64,000 nt of DNA from CAZOOK01 sp964581385 (GTDB lineage Bacteria > Pseudomonadota > Gammaproteobacteria > Nevskiales > Nevskiaceae): NCBI GenBank assembly GCA_964581385.1, contig CAZOOK010000014.1, positions 1 to 64,000 on the forward strand. Direction: 5' to 3'. This document shows, piece by piece, positions 28,113 to 36,888 of the stretch. The translations under genes were made by a program, and so were the position numbers. Within the stretch, counting starts at the first letter, position 1. Each line of letters begins with the position of its first letter. A model generated the notes under the pieces. The model was not told the origin of the DNA, searched no databases, and saw nothing but the letters and a program-made list of their open reading frames with translations.

Positions 28113-29375
28113 ATGAATCCGCAGGATTTCGACGAAAGCCGCCGCCGCCTCATCAAACTATTCGGGCAAACCGCTGCTGCGGGTGCGCTGCTCGGCAGCG
28201 GCCTGCCTGTCTTCGGCAGCGCCAAGCCGGCGACCGCCGCGATTAATACCACCGGACTTGCGGTGACCGATACCACGGTCAAGGTCGGCATCCTGCACTC
28301 GATCACCGGCACTATGTCGATCAGCGAGACCGGCTCGGTGGAAGCCGAGAAGCTGGCCATCGATCAGATCAACGCCGGTGGCGGCATCCTCGGTCGCAAG
28401 ATCGAATTCATCCAGGAGGACGGCGCCAGCGATTGGCCGACCTTCGCTGAGAAAGCGAAGAAACTGCTGGTCCAGGACAAGGTGGCGTCGGTGTTCGGTT
28501 GCTGGACATCGGCCTCGCGCAAGGCGGTGTTGCCGGTATTTGAGCAGTACAACGGTATGCTCTATTACCCGACGTTCTACGAGGGATTGGAACAGTCGAA
28601 GAACGTTATCTATACCGGTCAGGAAGCGACGCAGCAGATCCTAGCCGGGCTCGACTGGGTGATCAAGGAAAAGGGCGCGAAGACTTTTTACCTGCTCGGC
28701 TCCGATTACATCTGGCCGCGCACTTCGAACAAGATTGCGCGCAAACACATCGTCGATCATCGCGGTCTGCAAGTGGTCGGCGAAGATTACTTCCCGCTCG
28801 GCAGCACGCAGTTCAACTCGGTCATCAACAAGATCAAGCTGAAGAAGCCGGATGTGATCTACGCGATCATCGTCGGCGGTAGCAACGTCGCGTTCTACAA
28901 ACAGCTCAAGGCCGCCGGCATCGACATGACCAAGGGCCAGACGCTGATGACGATCTCGGTCACCGAGGACGAGATCCACGGCATCGGCGGCGAGAACATC
29001 GTCGGCGCGTATGCCTGCATGAAGTACTTCCAGTCGCTCGACAATCCGAACAACAAGGCTTTCGTACCGGCGTTCAAGAAGATGTGGGGCGATGATGCGG
29101 TGATCGGTGATGTCACCCAGGCTGCTTATCTGGGGCCGTGGCTGTGGAAGCTCACCGCGGAGAAGGCTGGCAGTTTCGATATCGACAAGATCGCGGCCGC
29201 TTCGCCTGGTGTGGAGTTCAAGGGCGCACCGGAAGGTTACGTCCGCATCCACGAGAATCATCATCTGTGGAGCAAGACTCGTGTCGGCCGTGCGCGTGCC
29301 GATGGCCAGTACGACTTGATCTACGAGACGGCGGATCTGGTCGAGCCGAATCCATTCCCGAAGGGCTACCAGTAA
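28113..29375 (+). CDS. urtA: Urea/short-chain amide ABC transporter substrate-binding protein
   Basis: A 420-residue periplasmic binding protein of the UrtA/FmdD type. Seen: a twin-arginine-like signal (SRRRLIKLFG from residue 9, then an Ala/Gly-rich stretch to about residue 45), VKVGILHSITGTMSISE, and the type I Leu/Ile/Val-binding fold with FGCWTSASRKAVLPVFE and GLEQSKNVIYTGQEATQQ, which are characteristic of the urea/amide subgroup. First gene of a seven-gene operon. In Methylophilus methylotrophus homologous FmdDEF import short amides and urea; the formamidase downstream favours an amide here. Confidence 0.95.
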   Translation: MNPQDFDESRRRLIKLFGQTAAAGALLGSGLPVFGSAKPATAAINTTGLAVTDTTVKVGILHSITGTMSISETGSVEAEKLAIDQINAGGGILGRKIEFIQEDGASDWPTFAEKAKKLLVQDKVASVFGCWTSASRKAVLPVFEQYNGMLYYPTFYEGLEQSKNVIYTGQEATQQILAGLDWVIKEKGAKTFYLLGSDYIWPRTSNKIARKHIVDHRGLQVVGEDYFPLGSTQFNSVINKIKLKKPDVIYAIIVGGSNVAFYKQLKAAGIDMTKGQTLMTISVTEDEIHGIGGENIVGAYACMKYFQSLDNPNNKAFVPAFKKMWGDDAVIGDVTQAAYLGPWLWKLTAEKAGSFDIDKIAAASPGVEFKGAPEGYVRIHENHHLWSKTRVGRARADGQYDLIYETADLVEPNPFPKGYQ

Positions 29376-29403
29376 GCGCGGCCTGGCGCGACGGAGAACG
29401 ACC

Positions 29404-30327
29404 GTGGGCGGCTACAGCCTGACCGAGCTTGGCTCGATATTCACCATGCAGGCCTTTGCCGGCCTGATTCTGTTCTCGGTGTTTCTGCTGATGGCGCTGG
29501 GGTTGGCAATCATCTTCGGCCAGATGGGCGTCATCAATATGGCGCACGGCGAATTCATGATCCTTGGCGCTTACGTCACCTTCCTGTGCTCGCATGTCTT
29601 CAGCCACTGGCTGCCATGGGCGTATCCGGGTTACTTCTTCGTCGCGATGCTGCTGGCCTTCGTCGCTTCGGGTGCACTGGGGCTATTAGTGGAGTGGGCG
29701 ATCGTGCGCCATCTCTATCATCGTCCGCTCGATACGCTACTGGCGACCTGGGGTCTGAGCCTGATTCTGCAACAGATCTATCGCTCGGTATTTGGAGCGC
29801 GCGAAGTCGGAGTGGAACTGCCGCAGTGGATGATGGGCTCCTGGTCACTGTCGGACACCATCCAGGTGCAGATCAACGGTTTGTTCGTGGTGGCGTTGAC
29901 GATCCTGATTACGCTGGGCGTATTTCTGATCCTGTTCCGCTCACGCTGGGGATTGCAGGTGCGCGCGGTAACGGTCAATCGCACGATGAGCGGCGCGGTC
30001 GGTATCAATACGCGACGTATCGATGCGCTGACCTTCGCGTTTGGCTGCGGCATCGCCGGCATCGCCGGCGCCGCATTTACCATGATCGGGTCCACGGGCC
30101 CCACCGCCGGCCAGCTCTACATCGTGGATACCTTTCTGGTGGTCGTCTTCGGTGGCGCGCAAAGCCTGCTCGGCACCATTGCTTCGGCGTTCACCATCTC
30201 ACAGGCGCAATCGACGCTCGAATTCTTCACCAGCGGCTCCATCGCCAAGGTGATCACGCTGTTGGTGGTGATCGGAATCCTGATGCTGCGGCCACAGGGA
30301 CTGTTCGTTCTCAAGGTACGCAAATGA
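29404..30327 (+). CDS. urtB: Urea/amide ABC transporter permease UrtB
   Basis: A 307-residue inner-membrane permease of the LivH type. Seen: LIFSVFLLMALGLAIIFGQMGVINMAHGEFMILGAY at the N-terminus and the FGCGIAGIAGAAFTMIGSTGPTAG loop region. GTG 29404 (29 bases after urtA) gives the usual start. Many UrtB proteins carry a long N-terminal periplasmic extension; this one is the short core form. Confidence 0.94.
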   Translation: MGGYSLTELGSIFTMQAFAGLILFSVFLLMALGLAIIFGQMGVINMAHGEFMILGAYVTFLCSHVFSHWLPWAYPGYFFVAMLLAFVASGALGLLVEWAIVRHLYHRPLDTLLATWGLSLILQQIYRSVFGAREVGVELPQWMMGSWSLSDTIQVQINGLFVVALTILITLGVFLILFRSRWGLQVRAVTVNRTMSGAVGINTRRIDALTFAFGCGIAGIAGAAFTMIGSTGPTAGQLYIVDTFLVVVFGGAQSLLGTIASAFTISQAQSTLEFFTSGSIAKVITLLVVIGILMLRPQGLFVLKVRK

Positions 30328-30346
30328 CATTTGTCCGATAAGTGCC

Positions 30347-31474
30347 ATGTCCAATACCTTCGGCTCCCGACAAAGCGAACGGCTTGCATATCTACTGCTG
30401 GCTCTGCTGTTGGTCGTAATCCTGCCGCTGGTCCTGAATAACTTCCGCTTGAACCTGGTCGGAAAATATCTCTCCTTCGGTTTTGCCGCGTTGGGGCTGG
30501 TACTGTGTTGGGGCTATGCCGGCACGCTCAGTTTGGGGCAGGGGCTGTTCTTCGGTCTCGGCGGTTACATCATGGCGATGTTCCTCAAGCTCGAAGCTTC
30601 CGATCCGGTCAGCACCAAGATTCAGAGCACGCCCGGCATTCCGGATTTCATGGACTGGAATCAGATTACCTCGCTGCCGTGGTTCTGGAAGCCGTTCTAT
30701 TCGCTACCGTTCACGCTGGTTGCGCTGATCACAGTGCCGGCTCTATTCGCATTCGTCGTCGGTGCGGCGATGTTCAAGCGCCGTGTCGGCGGTGTCTATT
30801 TTGCGATCATTACGCAAGCGCTCGCCTCTGTGGCGACCATCCTCATCATCGGGCAGCAGGGATACACCGGTGGTGTCAACGGCATCACCGATCTGCGCAC
30901 GCTGCTCGGCTGGGATATCCGCACCGATCACGCCAAGGTCGTGCTCTACTTCGTCGGCGTGGGTCTGCTATTCGCCTGCATGCTACTGGCACGGGCGACC
31001 TTGCGTACCAAGTTCGGGCGCATCCTCGTGGCCATTCGCGACAAGGAGGAACGCGTGCGCTTCTCCGGCTACGACGTCGCCAACTTCAAAATCTTCGTGT
31101 TCTGCGTCGCCGCCGCGTTTTCCGCGATCGGCGGTGCCATGTTCACGCTGCAAGTGGGATTCATGTCGCCGTCGATCATCGGCATCGTGCCGTCGATCGA
31201 GATGGTGATCTTCTGTGCACTCGGCGGGCGGCTGTCACTGTTCGGCGCGGTACTCGGTGCGCTCGTCGTCAACGCCGCCAAGACCGCATTCTCCGAAGCG
31301 TTTCCACAATTGTGGCTGTTCGCGATGGGCGGATTGTTCGTCGCCGTCGTGCTGTTCTTTCCGAACGGATTGGCCGGTCTGGTCAGTGATCACATCCAGC
31401 CATGGTTTGAGCGGCGTCGCACCCCGCCGCGTACGCCACAGCCGCCGGTGGCAATCGCCACCGCAACGGAATAG
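30347..31474 (+). CDS. urtC: Urea/amide ABC transporter permease UrtC
   Basis: A 375-residue second permease of the LivM type. Seen: LGLVLCWGYAGTLSLGQGLFFGLGGY, the GQQGYTGGVNGITDLRT loop typical of UrtC, and AIRDKEERVRFSGYDVANFK, the coupling-helix segment contacting the ATPases. It starts 19 bases after urtB. Proline-rich short C-terminal tail. Confidence 0.94.
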   Translation: MSNTFGSRQSERLAYLLLALLLVVILPLVLNNFRLNLVGKYLSFGFAALGLVLCWGYAGTLSLGQGLFFGLGGYIMAMFLKLEASDPVSTKIQSTPGIPDFMDWNQITSLPWFWKPFYSLPFTLVALITVPALFAFVVGAAMFKRRVGGVYFAIITQALASVATILIIGQQGYTGGVNGITDLRTLLGWDIRTDHAKVVLYFVGVGLLFACMLLARATLRTKFGRILVAIRDKEERVRFSGYDVANFKIFVFCVAAAFSAIGGAMFTLQVGFMSPSIIGIVPSIEMVIFCALGGRLSLFGAVLGALVVNAAKTAFSEAFPQLWLFAMGGLFVAVVLFFPNGLAGLVSDHIQPWFERRRTPPRTPQPPVAIATATE

Positions 31475-31485
31475 GGCACCCGGAC

Positions 31486-32232
31486 ATGGCCAGCGAAACC
31501 GATTTTCTGTTAGCACTCGAAGGCGTCACGGTGTCTTTCGACGGCTTCAAGGCGGTCGACGATCTCAGCCTCTACATCAGTAAGGACGAACTGCGCGTGA
31601 TCATCGGCCCGAACGGCGCGGGCAAGACCACGGTGCTCGATCTGATCTGCGGACGCACCAAGGTCAGCGACGGCTCGATTCGTTTCCAGAACAAGGAAAT
31701 TACCACGATGCGGGAGCACGAGATCGTGCGTCTCGGTATCGGTCGCAAGTTTCAGACGCCATCGATCTACGAGGATCTGACCGTCTTCGAGAATCTGGAA
31801 ATCTCGTTTCCGCGCGGCCGCGGCGTGTTCGGCGCGCTGGCATTCCGCCGTTCGCCCGACGTGCTGAACCGCATCGCCGAAATCGCCGAGACGATCTTTC
31901 TCAAGGATCATCTGCATCAGCGCGCGGAAACGTTGAGCCATGGCCAGAAGCAGTGGCTGGAGATCGGCATGTTGCTGATCCAGGACCCGGAACTGCTGAT
32001 GCTCGACGAGCCCGTTGCCGGCATGAGCGTCGCCGAACGCGCCAAGACCGCCGAGTTGCTGAACCGCATCACGCAGGGACGCGCGGTGATCGTCATCGAG
32101 CACGACATGAAATTCGTCGAGAGCATCGCGCACCGCGTCACCGTCCTGCACCAGGGCAAAGTGCTCGCCGAGGGGCGCATGGCGGTGGTGCAGGAAGATC
32201 CGCGCGTCAAAGAAGTCTACCTGGGCCACTGA
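31486..32232 (+). CDS. urtD: Urea/amide ABC transporter ATPase UrtD
   Basis: A 248-residue LivG-type ATP-binding subunit. Seen: Walker A GPNGAGKTT, Q-loop region GIGRKFQTPSIYEDLTV, signature LSHGQKQWLEIG, Walker B LLMLDEPVAGM and the H-loop VIEHDMKFV. The signature has His in place of the second Gly, as is usual for UrtD. Eleven bases separate it from urtC. Confidence 0.95.
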   Translation: MASETDFLLALEGVTVSFDGFKAVDDLSLYISKDELRVIIGPNGAGKTTVLDLICGRTKVSDGSIRFQNKEITTMREHEIVRLGIGRKFQTPSIYEDLTVFENLEISFPRGRGVFGALAFRRSPDVLNRIAEIAETIFLKDHLHQRAETLSHGQKQWLEIGMLLIQDPELLMLDEPVAGMSVAERAKTAELLNRITQGRAVIVIEHDMKFVESIAHRVTVLHQGKVLAEGRMAVVQEDPRVKEVYLGH

Positions 32233-32244
32233 GGAAATCCGCCG

Positions 32245-32934
32245 ATGCTCGACGTCAACGAATTGCGCGTCTGCTACGGCCAGAGCGAAGTGCTGCACGG
32301 CCTCGATTTCAGCGTCAAGCGCGGCGAGATCGTCGCCGTCGTGGGTCGCAATGGGATGGGCAAATCAACGCTGATGAAATCGCTGATCGGCGTGCTGCCG
32401 ACCGCTGGCGGACACATCAAAATCGCTGATCAGGACGTGACCAGATTGCCGAGCCATGCACGCGTGCAGCGGGGTGTGGCCTACGTGCCGCAGGGTCGCC
32501 AGATCTTCGGCACCATGACGGTCCGCGAAAACATAGAGACCGGCCTCGTCGTCACCGGCAAGAAAGAGATTCCTGGCGAGCTGTACCAGATCTTTCCGAT
32601 CCTCAAGGAATTCGACAAGCGGCGCGGCGGCAATTTGTCCGGCGGCCAGCAGCAGCAGCTCGCGATCGCGCGCGCGCTTGCCAGCGATCCGAAAGTGCTG
32701 TTGCTCGACGAGCCGACCGAGGGCATCCAGCCATCGATCATCAAGGACATCGCACGCACGCTCAAACAGATCCGCGACATGCGCGACCTGTGCATTGTCG
32801 TCTGCGAACAGGTGTTGAGCTTCGTACTCGACGTCGCCGATCGCATCCTCGTCATCGAGAACGGACGCATCGTGCATGAGAACGCACGGGCCGAAGTCGA
32901 CGAAGCGGCCATTTCTAAATTCCTGGCGGTTTGA
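32245..32934 (+). CDS. urtE: Urea/amide ABC transporter ATPase UrtE
   Basis: A 229-residue LivF-type ATP-binding subunit. Seen: Walker A GRNGMGKST, the segment AYVPQGRQIFGTMTVRENIETGL, signature LSGGQQQQLAIARAL and Walker B LLLDEPTEGIQPSII, the last being a UrtE hallmark. It begins 12 bases after urtD and completes the five-gene transporter. Confidence 0.95.
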   Translation: MLDVNELRVCYGQSEVLHGLDFSVKRGEIVAVVGRNGMGKSTLMKSLIGVLPTAGGHIKIADQDVTRLPSHARVQRGVAYVPQGRQIFGTMTVRENIETGLVVTGKKEIPGELYQIFPILKEFDKRRGGNLSGGQQQQLAIARALASDPKVLLLDEPTEGIQPSIIKDIARTLKQIRDMRDLCIVVCEQVLSFVLDVADRILVIENGRIVHENARAEVDEAAISKFLAV

Positions 32935-32992
32935 GCGCGTCCTTCATGAACCGCCCTGTCATCCATCCGCAAGCACAACGCAGGAGCTAGCC

Positions 32993-34222
32993 ATGCCGAA
33001 GAAGATCATCGAAATCGATCTGTCCACGTCGCCGTACAAGAACGACATGATCCATAACCGCTGGCATCCGGACGTGCCAATGGTGGCCTGGGTGAAACCT
33101 GGCGAGGATTTTGTCGTCGAAACCTATGACTGGACCGGTGGCCAGATCAAGAACGACGAAAACGCGGGCGACATCCGCGACGTCGATCTCAGCCAGGTGC
33201 ACTTTCTCAGCGGGCCGATCGGCGTCGAGGGGGCGGAGCCGGGGGATTTGCTCGTTGTCGATCTGCTCGACATCGGTGCACTACCGGAGAGCTTGTGGGG
33301 ATTCAACGCGTTCTTTTCGAAGAAGAACGGCGGCGGATTTCTTACCGACTATTTTCCACTTGCGCAGAAATCGATTTGGGACATTTCCGGCATGTTCACG
33401 CACTCGCGCCACGTGCCGGGCGTCAGCTTCGCCGGCCTGATCCATCCCGGCCTGATCGGTTGTCTGCCGGACAAACCACTGCTCGATAAATGGAACGCGC
33501 GCGAAACGGCGATCATTGCGACCAATCCCGAGCGCGTACCGCCGCTGGCGAACGCACCGTACGCGCCGACCGCGCACATGGGCCGCCTCAAAGGCGACGC
33601 GCGTGATAAGGCTGCCAGCGAAGGCGCACGCACCGTGCCGCCGCGTGAACACGGCGGCAACTGCGACATCAAGGACCTGTCGCGCGGTTCCAAGATTTAT
33701 TTCCCGGTCTATGTGAAGGGCGGCGGCCTGTCGATGGGCGATCTCCACTTCTCTCAGGGCGACGGCGAAATCACCTTCTGTGGCGCGATCGAAATGGCCG
33801 GCTGGGTGCATCTCAAAGTCAGTCTCATCAAGGGCGGCGTCGCTAAGTACGGCATCAAGAATCCGATCTTCCGACCCAGCCCGATCACGCCGAATTACAA
33901 GGACTATCTGATCTTTGAAGGCATCTCCGTCGACGACGCCGGCAAGCAGCACTACCTGGACGTACACGTCGCCTATCAGCAGGCTTGCCTCAACGCAATC
34001 TCGTATTTGACCAAGTTCGGCTACTCGCGCGCGCAGGCCTACTCCATTCTTGGCACCGCGCCGGTACAGGGCCACATCAGCGGCATCGTCGATATCCCGA
34101 ACGCCTGCGCCACGCTATACCTGCCGACCGAAATCTTCGAATTCGACATCATGCCCAATGCTGCCGGACCGACCAAATACCTTAAGGGCGACATCGACAT
34201 TCCACTGGCTCAGGACCGCTGA
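32993..34222 (+). CDS. fmdA: Formamidase (FmdA/AmdA family)
   Basis: A 409-residue cytoplasmic amidohydrolase cleaving formamide to formate and ammonia (related members take acetamide). Seen: MIHNRWHPDVPM near the N-terminus, GPIGVEGAEPGDLLVVDLLD, the IHPGLIGCLP segment, REHGGNCDIKDLSRG and the metal/active-site stretch GDLHFSQGDGEITFCGAIEM. ATG 32993 with CAGGAGC upstream gives the family's start; the open frame from 32876 overlaps urtE. It lies 58 bases after urtE, so the transporter probably delivers its substrate. Confidence 0.95.
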   Translation: MPKKIIEIDLSTSPYKNDMIHNRWHPDVPMVAWVKPGEDFVVETYDWTGGQIKNDENAGDIRDVDLSQVHFLSGPIGVEGAEPGDLLVVDLLDIGALPESLWGFNAFFSKKNGGGFLTDYFPLAQKSIWDISGMFTHSRHVPGVSFAGLIHPGLIGCLPDKPLLDKWNARETAIIATNPERVPPLANAPYAPTAHMGRLKGDARDKAASEGARTVPPREHGGNCDIKDLSRGSKIYFPVYVKGGGLSMGDLHFSQGDGEITFCGAIEMAGWVHLKVSLIKGGVAKYGIKNPIFRPSPITPNYKDYLIFEGISVDDAGKQHYLDVHVAYQQACLNAISYLTKFGYSRAQAYSILGTAPVQGHISGIVDIPNACATLYLPTEIFEFDIMPNAAGPTKYLKGDIDIPLAQDR

Positions 34223-34231
34223 GGCTACGTT

Positions 34232-34588
34232 ATGCCCGTCTACGAATATGAATGCGAAACCTGTGGCTGCTTCGACGACGTACGCACCGTTGCCGAACGC
34301 GATACACCTGCTACATGTCCGGAATGCGAGGGACTGGCGGCGCGCGTGTTGTTCAGCGCGCCGCGTTTTTCCACAGTGTCTTCGGCCGTGCGGCAAGCGC
34401 ACGCGACCAATGAGCGCAGCGCCCACCAGCCGCGCAGCACGCGCGACGCTGATGCCGGCACGTCTGCTTCGGCGCGACGTCACGGCAACGGCTGCGCTTG
34501 CTGCGTGCCAAGGCGCAGCGGTAAGCAACAGAATGCCGACACTTCGAAGAGCTTTCCCAGTCGGCGCCCGTGGATGATTTCGCACTGA
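34232..34588 (+). CDS. fmdB: FmdB-type zinc-ribbon protein
   Basis: A 118-residue protein with an N-terminal zinc ribbon (MPVYEYECETCG, Cys8 and Cys11; CPEC, Cys29 and Cys32), the signature of the FmdB/CxxC_CxxC_SSSS family. In Methylophilus methylotrophus FmdB is proposed to regulate formamidase expression. The C-terminal half is basic and Ser/Arg-rich with an extra CACC motif and looks disordered. It starts nine bases after fmdA and ends the operon. Confidence 0.88.
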   Translation: MPVYEYECETCGCFDDVRTVAERDTPATCPECEGLAARVLFSAPRFSTVSSAVRQAHATNERSAHQPRSTRDADAGTSASARRHGNGCACCVPRRSGKQQNADTSKSFPSRRPWMISH

Positions 34589-34591
34589 GTC

Positions 34592-34632
34592 GTGCCGTTC
34601 TCTGCGGATTTTTCCGCACGGCACAGGTTTTT
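34592..34632 (+). terminator. Candidate intrinsic terminator of the urt-fmd operon
   Basis: GTGCCGT (34592-34598) pairs with ACGGCAC (34618-34624); inside lies a second stem GCGGA/TCCGC (34604-34608, 34613-34617) with a four-T loop. A T5 run follows three bases later (34628-34632). A second hairpin, CTTGGCG/CGCCAAG (34649-34655, 34666-34672), lies just beyond. Confidence 0.6.
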
Positions 34633-34716
34633 AAAATTCCCTCTTCCCCTTGGCGAAAGGGTTATCGCCAAGTGATGAGGCTGGGCTTCGCTACGCGTCA
34701 GTCCAGCCTATATGAG

Positions 34717-34926
34717 CTACATGATGGGCTCTTTCCGATGGGCGGTAAGCTGAAGAGGTTTGCGTATATATCTCTTAAGCGTATCGGGAGCGAACAGACC
34801 TCTATGCAGTGTTCGGGCCTCAAACCAAACGCATGCTATCCCAAGCCCGCCAGCTTCTTCGACGGTCATTTGAACTCCACCAGACTTCAGTTGCACTACG
34901 TCTCCAACTGAAAATGATTCGGCCAT
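34717..34926 (-). CDS. DUF2158 (YodC-like) small protein
   Basis: A 69-residue protein whose first two thirds follow the YodC/DUF2158 pattern: FSVGDVVQLKSGGVQMTVEE, then an aromatic CVWF and a GLFAPDTLKRY segment. Such proteins are small beta-barrels of unknown role, often found near toxin-antitoxin or mobile genes. It starts 17 bases after the HEPN gene on the same strand, so the Fic, HEPN and DUF2158 genes may be co-transcribed. Confidence 0.75.
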   Translation of the reverse strand: MAESFSVGDVVQLKSGGVQMTVEEAGGLGIACVWFEARTLHRGLFAPDTLKRYIRKPLQLTAHRKEPIM

Positions 34927-34943
34927 TAATTTACTCTCAGTAG

Positions 34944-35666
34944 TTATTTCAGTTCGGCAAGTACGGCCGGTAAGTCACGAAGGAAACTAGTCACATCATC
35001 ACGAGTGAACAGATCGAAGTCGCCATGCGCCGCATGGTTGCGAATGCCTGCCCATACTCGCATTTGTTTTGCTCTTAGTGGCGTAATGGCATCCGCTCTG
35101 GCAGCGTCATCAATTAGCGCATTTATGGCTTTTCGCTCGCCGGTCTTAGGTTTATGGATATCAATTCCGAGCAACGCGCACTTAGCACGCAACGCCCGTT
35201 CCAGAGTTGCGCCTGCGATTACAGCGGCCGCGATATGCGAGCGATCGGCGCCGGCGTGATCGTTTAGGACGGCCTCAGCCAGCTCTATGTCATCTGCTGA
35301 TATCACTTCACGAGCTGTGGTGAAGATTGATTCCAGCAACCCTCGCTCCATGGCATTCCGCAGGCCCGATAGGAAGCCAATGTAATGGGGGACTTGAGAG
35401 GTTTGAGCATGGCTAATTCCCTCAAGATCTTTGCGCAACGGATGGCTGATCGGCACGGTCGCTGCAACTACCGCAGTAGCGTGTGCTTTCCACATCGCGA
35501 ATGGTTCTGATGCGAACTGCTGGGCCTTCATTGGATCCAATGGTAAATTCCTGGCCGCCTCTATGACGTGGTCAATTTCGGCAAGCATTTGTTCTTTGAC
35601 GTTAGCCACGTATTTCTCCGGTATCTCAATGGCGATCTGCGCGTGACAGATATACTTCGATGTCAC
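34944..35666 (-). CDS. HEPN-like protein encoded behind Fic
   Basis: A 240-residue protein with no signal or membrane segment. The C-terminal half has helices AGATLERALRAKC and VWAGIRNHAAHGDF; the latter contains R-x4-H (Arg209, His214), the HEPN ribonuclease signature, and the whole resembles DUF4145/Abi-C-type HEPN domains. The N-terminal half is not recognised. Its start overlaps the end of the fic gene by 41 bases in another frame, so the two are translationally coupled. A joint toxin-antitoxin or defence role is inferred from the pairing only. ATG 35588 is a possible later start. Confidence 0.75.
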   Translation of the reverse strand: MTSKYICHAQIAIEIPEKYVANVKEQMLAEIDHVIEAARNLPLDPMKAQQFASEPFAMWKAHATAVVAATVPISHPLRKDLEGISHAQTSQVPHYIGFLSGLRNAMERGLLESIFTTAREVISADDIELAEAVLNDHAGADRSHIAAAVIAGATLERALRAKCALLGIDIHKPKTGERKAINALIDDAARADAITPLRAKQMRVWAGIRNHAAHGDFDLFTRDDVTSFLRDLPAVLAELK

Positions 35667-36888
35667 TTGAACTGACCCCCAACGGTGCAGCGCGCCCCGG
35701 ATGAAGAGTATCCATCTGCGAGCGGATCATCTCCACAACGACCACTCGATCTTCGGCAGGTATTGATTCCGGCAATGGAGCATTGCGATCGGTTGCGCCG
35801 AGTATGATTTCCTTGAGACGCTCTCGCACGAAACCTTGATACCGGATTTCCACCGCCATTTGCTGTCCGGATTTGGGTTTGTACTGAGTACTGGTTCGGT
35901 ACGCGTCGGCGCTTGCTGGGTAGGCATTGATATAGGTTTTTGCGATTGGATTGCCGTTGCCGAGTTCGTAGTAGGCCAGCAGCCCGCGTGTGTACGCTTC
36001 TTTATCCACCGTGATGAAGGATAACGGCGCCAGCGAGGCTTGCAGCAGCGGGAGATTGGCGATGACGCGGCCGGTGCGCTTGTTGCAGTCGGCGAACGCT
36101 TGTACGTAGGCCACGCCGGTCATCAGCATCAATGACTGGTTGAACGGTTCCGGTTCTTCGCTCACGGCGGTGAGCATCGCATCCACAGATTCCCTGATCT
36201 GGAATTCGTTATCCAATGGGTGATAGCTAGACTGCGTGATCGCTACCGCGCGCCGACGGATGCGTCCGGAGTCCGCCGGATCGTCGAGCAGGCCATCGGA
36301 GAGCAGCGCATGCAGGTCGCGCAAAGTAATCCAGTTGATCGCCGCCGTGGTGATGTTGTCGAGCAGGTAGCGGATCGCGTCACGGTGATTCAGGATCATC
36401 TTCGCTTCGTGAGCGGTTTTGCCCTGGGCGACCTGACCGTATTTGATCAAGGCTTCGGTCTGGAGCAGATCGTAGGTATTTCCTTCGAGATTGGATGAGG
36501 CGTACGAAAGCTCGATCAGCAGGCGCTCACGCACTCCGCGTGCAATGTCTTCAGCGGTTGCGCCATGTGCGCCAGCCGATCGGGTCAAGGTTTCAAGCTG
36601 TGGCCGGGTAAATTTGGGCAGATCGCGAGATCCGCGTTCCCGTATGTACGGCGTCGGTGGGCGCTGCGCCGCGGGAATCCGCAGATAGGCATCCAGATCG
36701 CCGCGCAGATAGCGGGTGCCGGCGCCTTGGCCGGTACGGATCAGTTCTCCCTTTTCGACCAAAGCGGTCAGCCGGCGCGAAAGCGTCTGACGCGGTATTT
36801 TGTTGCCGGCCAGAGGCGGAACGTCGCCCGCGCCCTTGTTGGGGTGTTTGGCGAAGTAGCTGAGGATGTGCCGGTCGATCTCGGACAT
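35626..36888 (-). CDS. Fic-family protein with degenerate catalytic motif
   Basis: A 420-residue protein: N-terminal winged-helix-like region (residues 1-65), Fic_N-like helices, the inhibitory-helix motif SSNLEGN (Ser131, Glu135, Gly136), and the Fic core at residues 263-274 reading QAFADCNKRTGR. The family core is HPFx(D/E)GNxR, so the catalytic His is replaced by Gln263 and the first Gly by Cys268, while Asn269, Lys270 and Arg271 remain. AMP transfer by the standard mechanism should be impaired; the protein may bind nucleotides or act through another residue. The C-terminal ~70 residues are variable. It is the first gene of a three-gene leftward cluster. Confidence 0.9.
   Translation of the reverse strand: MSEIDRHILSYFAKHPNKGAGDVPPLAGNKIPRQTLSRRLTALVEKGELIRTGQGAGTRYLRGDLDAYLRIPAAQRPPTPYIRERGSRDLPKFTRPQLETLTRSAGAHGATAEDIARGVRERLLIELSYASSNLEGNTYDLLQTEALIKYGQVAQGKTAHEAKMILNHRDAIRYLLDNITTAAINWITLRDLHALLSDGLLDDPADSGRIRRRAVAITQSSYHPLDNEFQIRESVDAMLTAVSEEPEPFNQSLMLMTGVAYVQAFADCNKRTGRVIANLPLLQASLAPLSFITVDKEAYTRGLLAYYELGNGNPIAKTYINAYPASADAYRTSTQYKPKSGQQMAVEIRYQGFVRERLKEIILGATDRNAPLPESIPAEDRVVVVEMIRSQMDTLHPGRAAPLGVSSSDIEVYLSRADRH

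Noticed and set aside
34633..34716. Small plus-strand gene 34570-34911 after fmdB
   Set aside because: It overlaps the terminator hairpins and the convincing minus-strand DUF2158 gene, and has no start signal or recognisable features.
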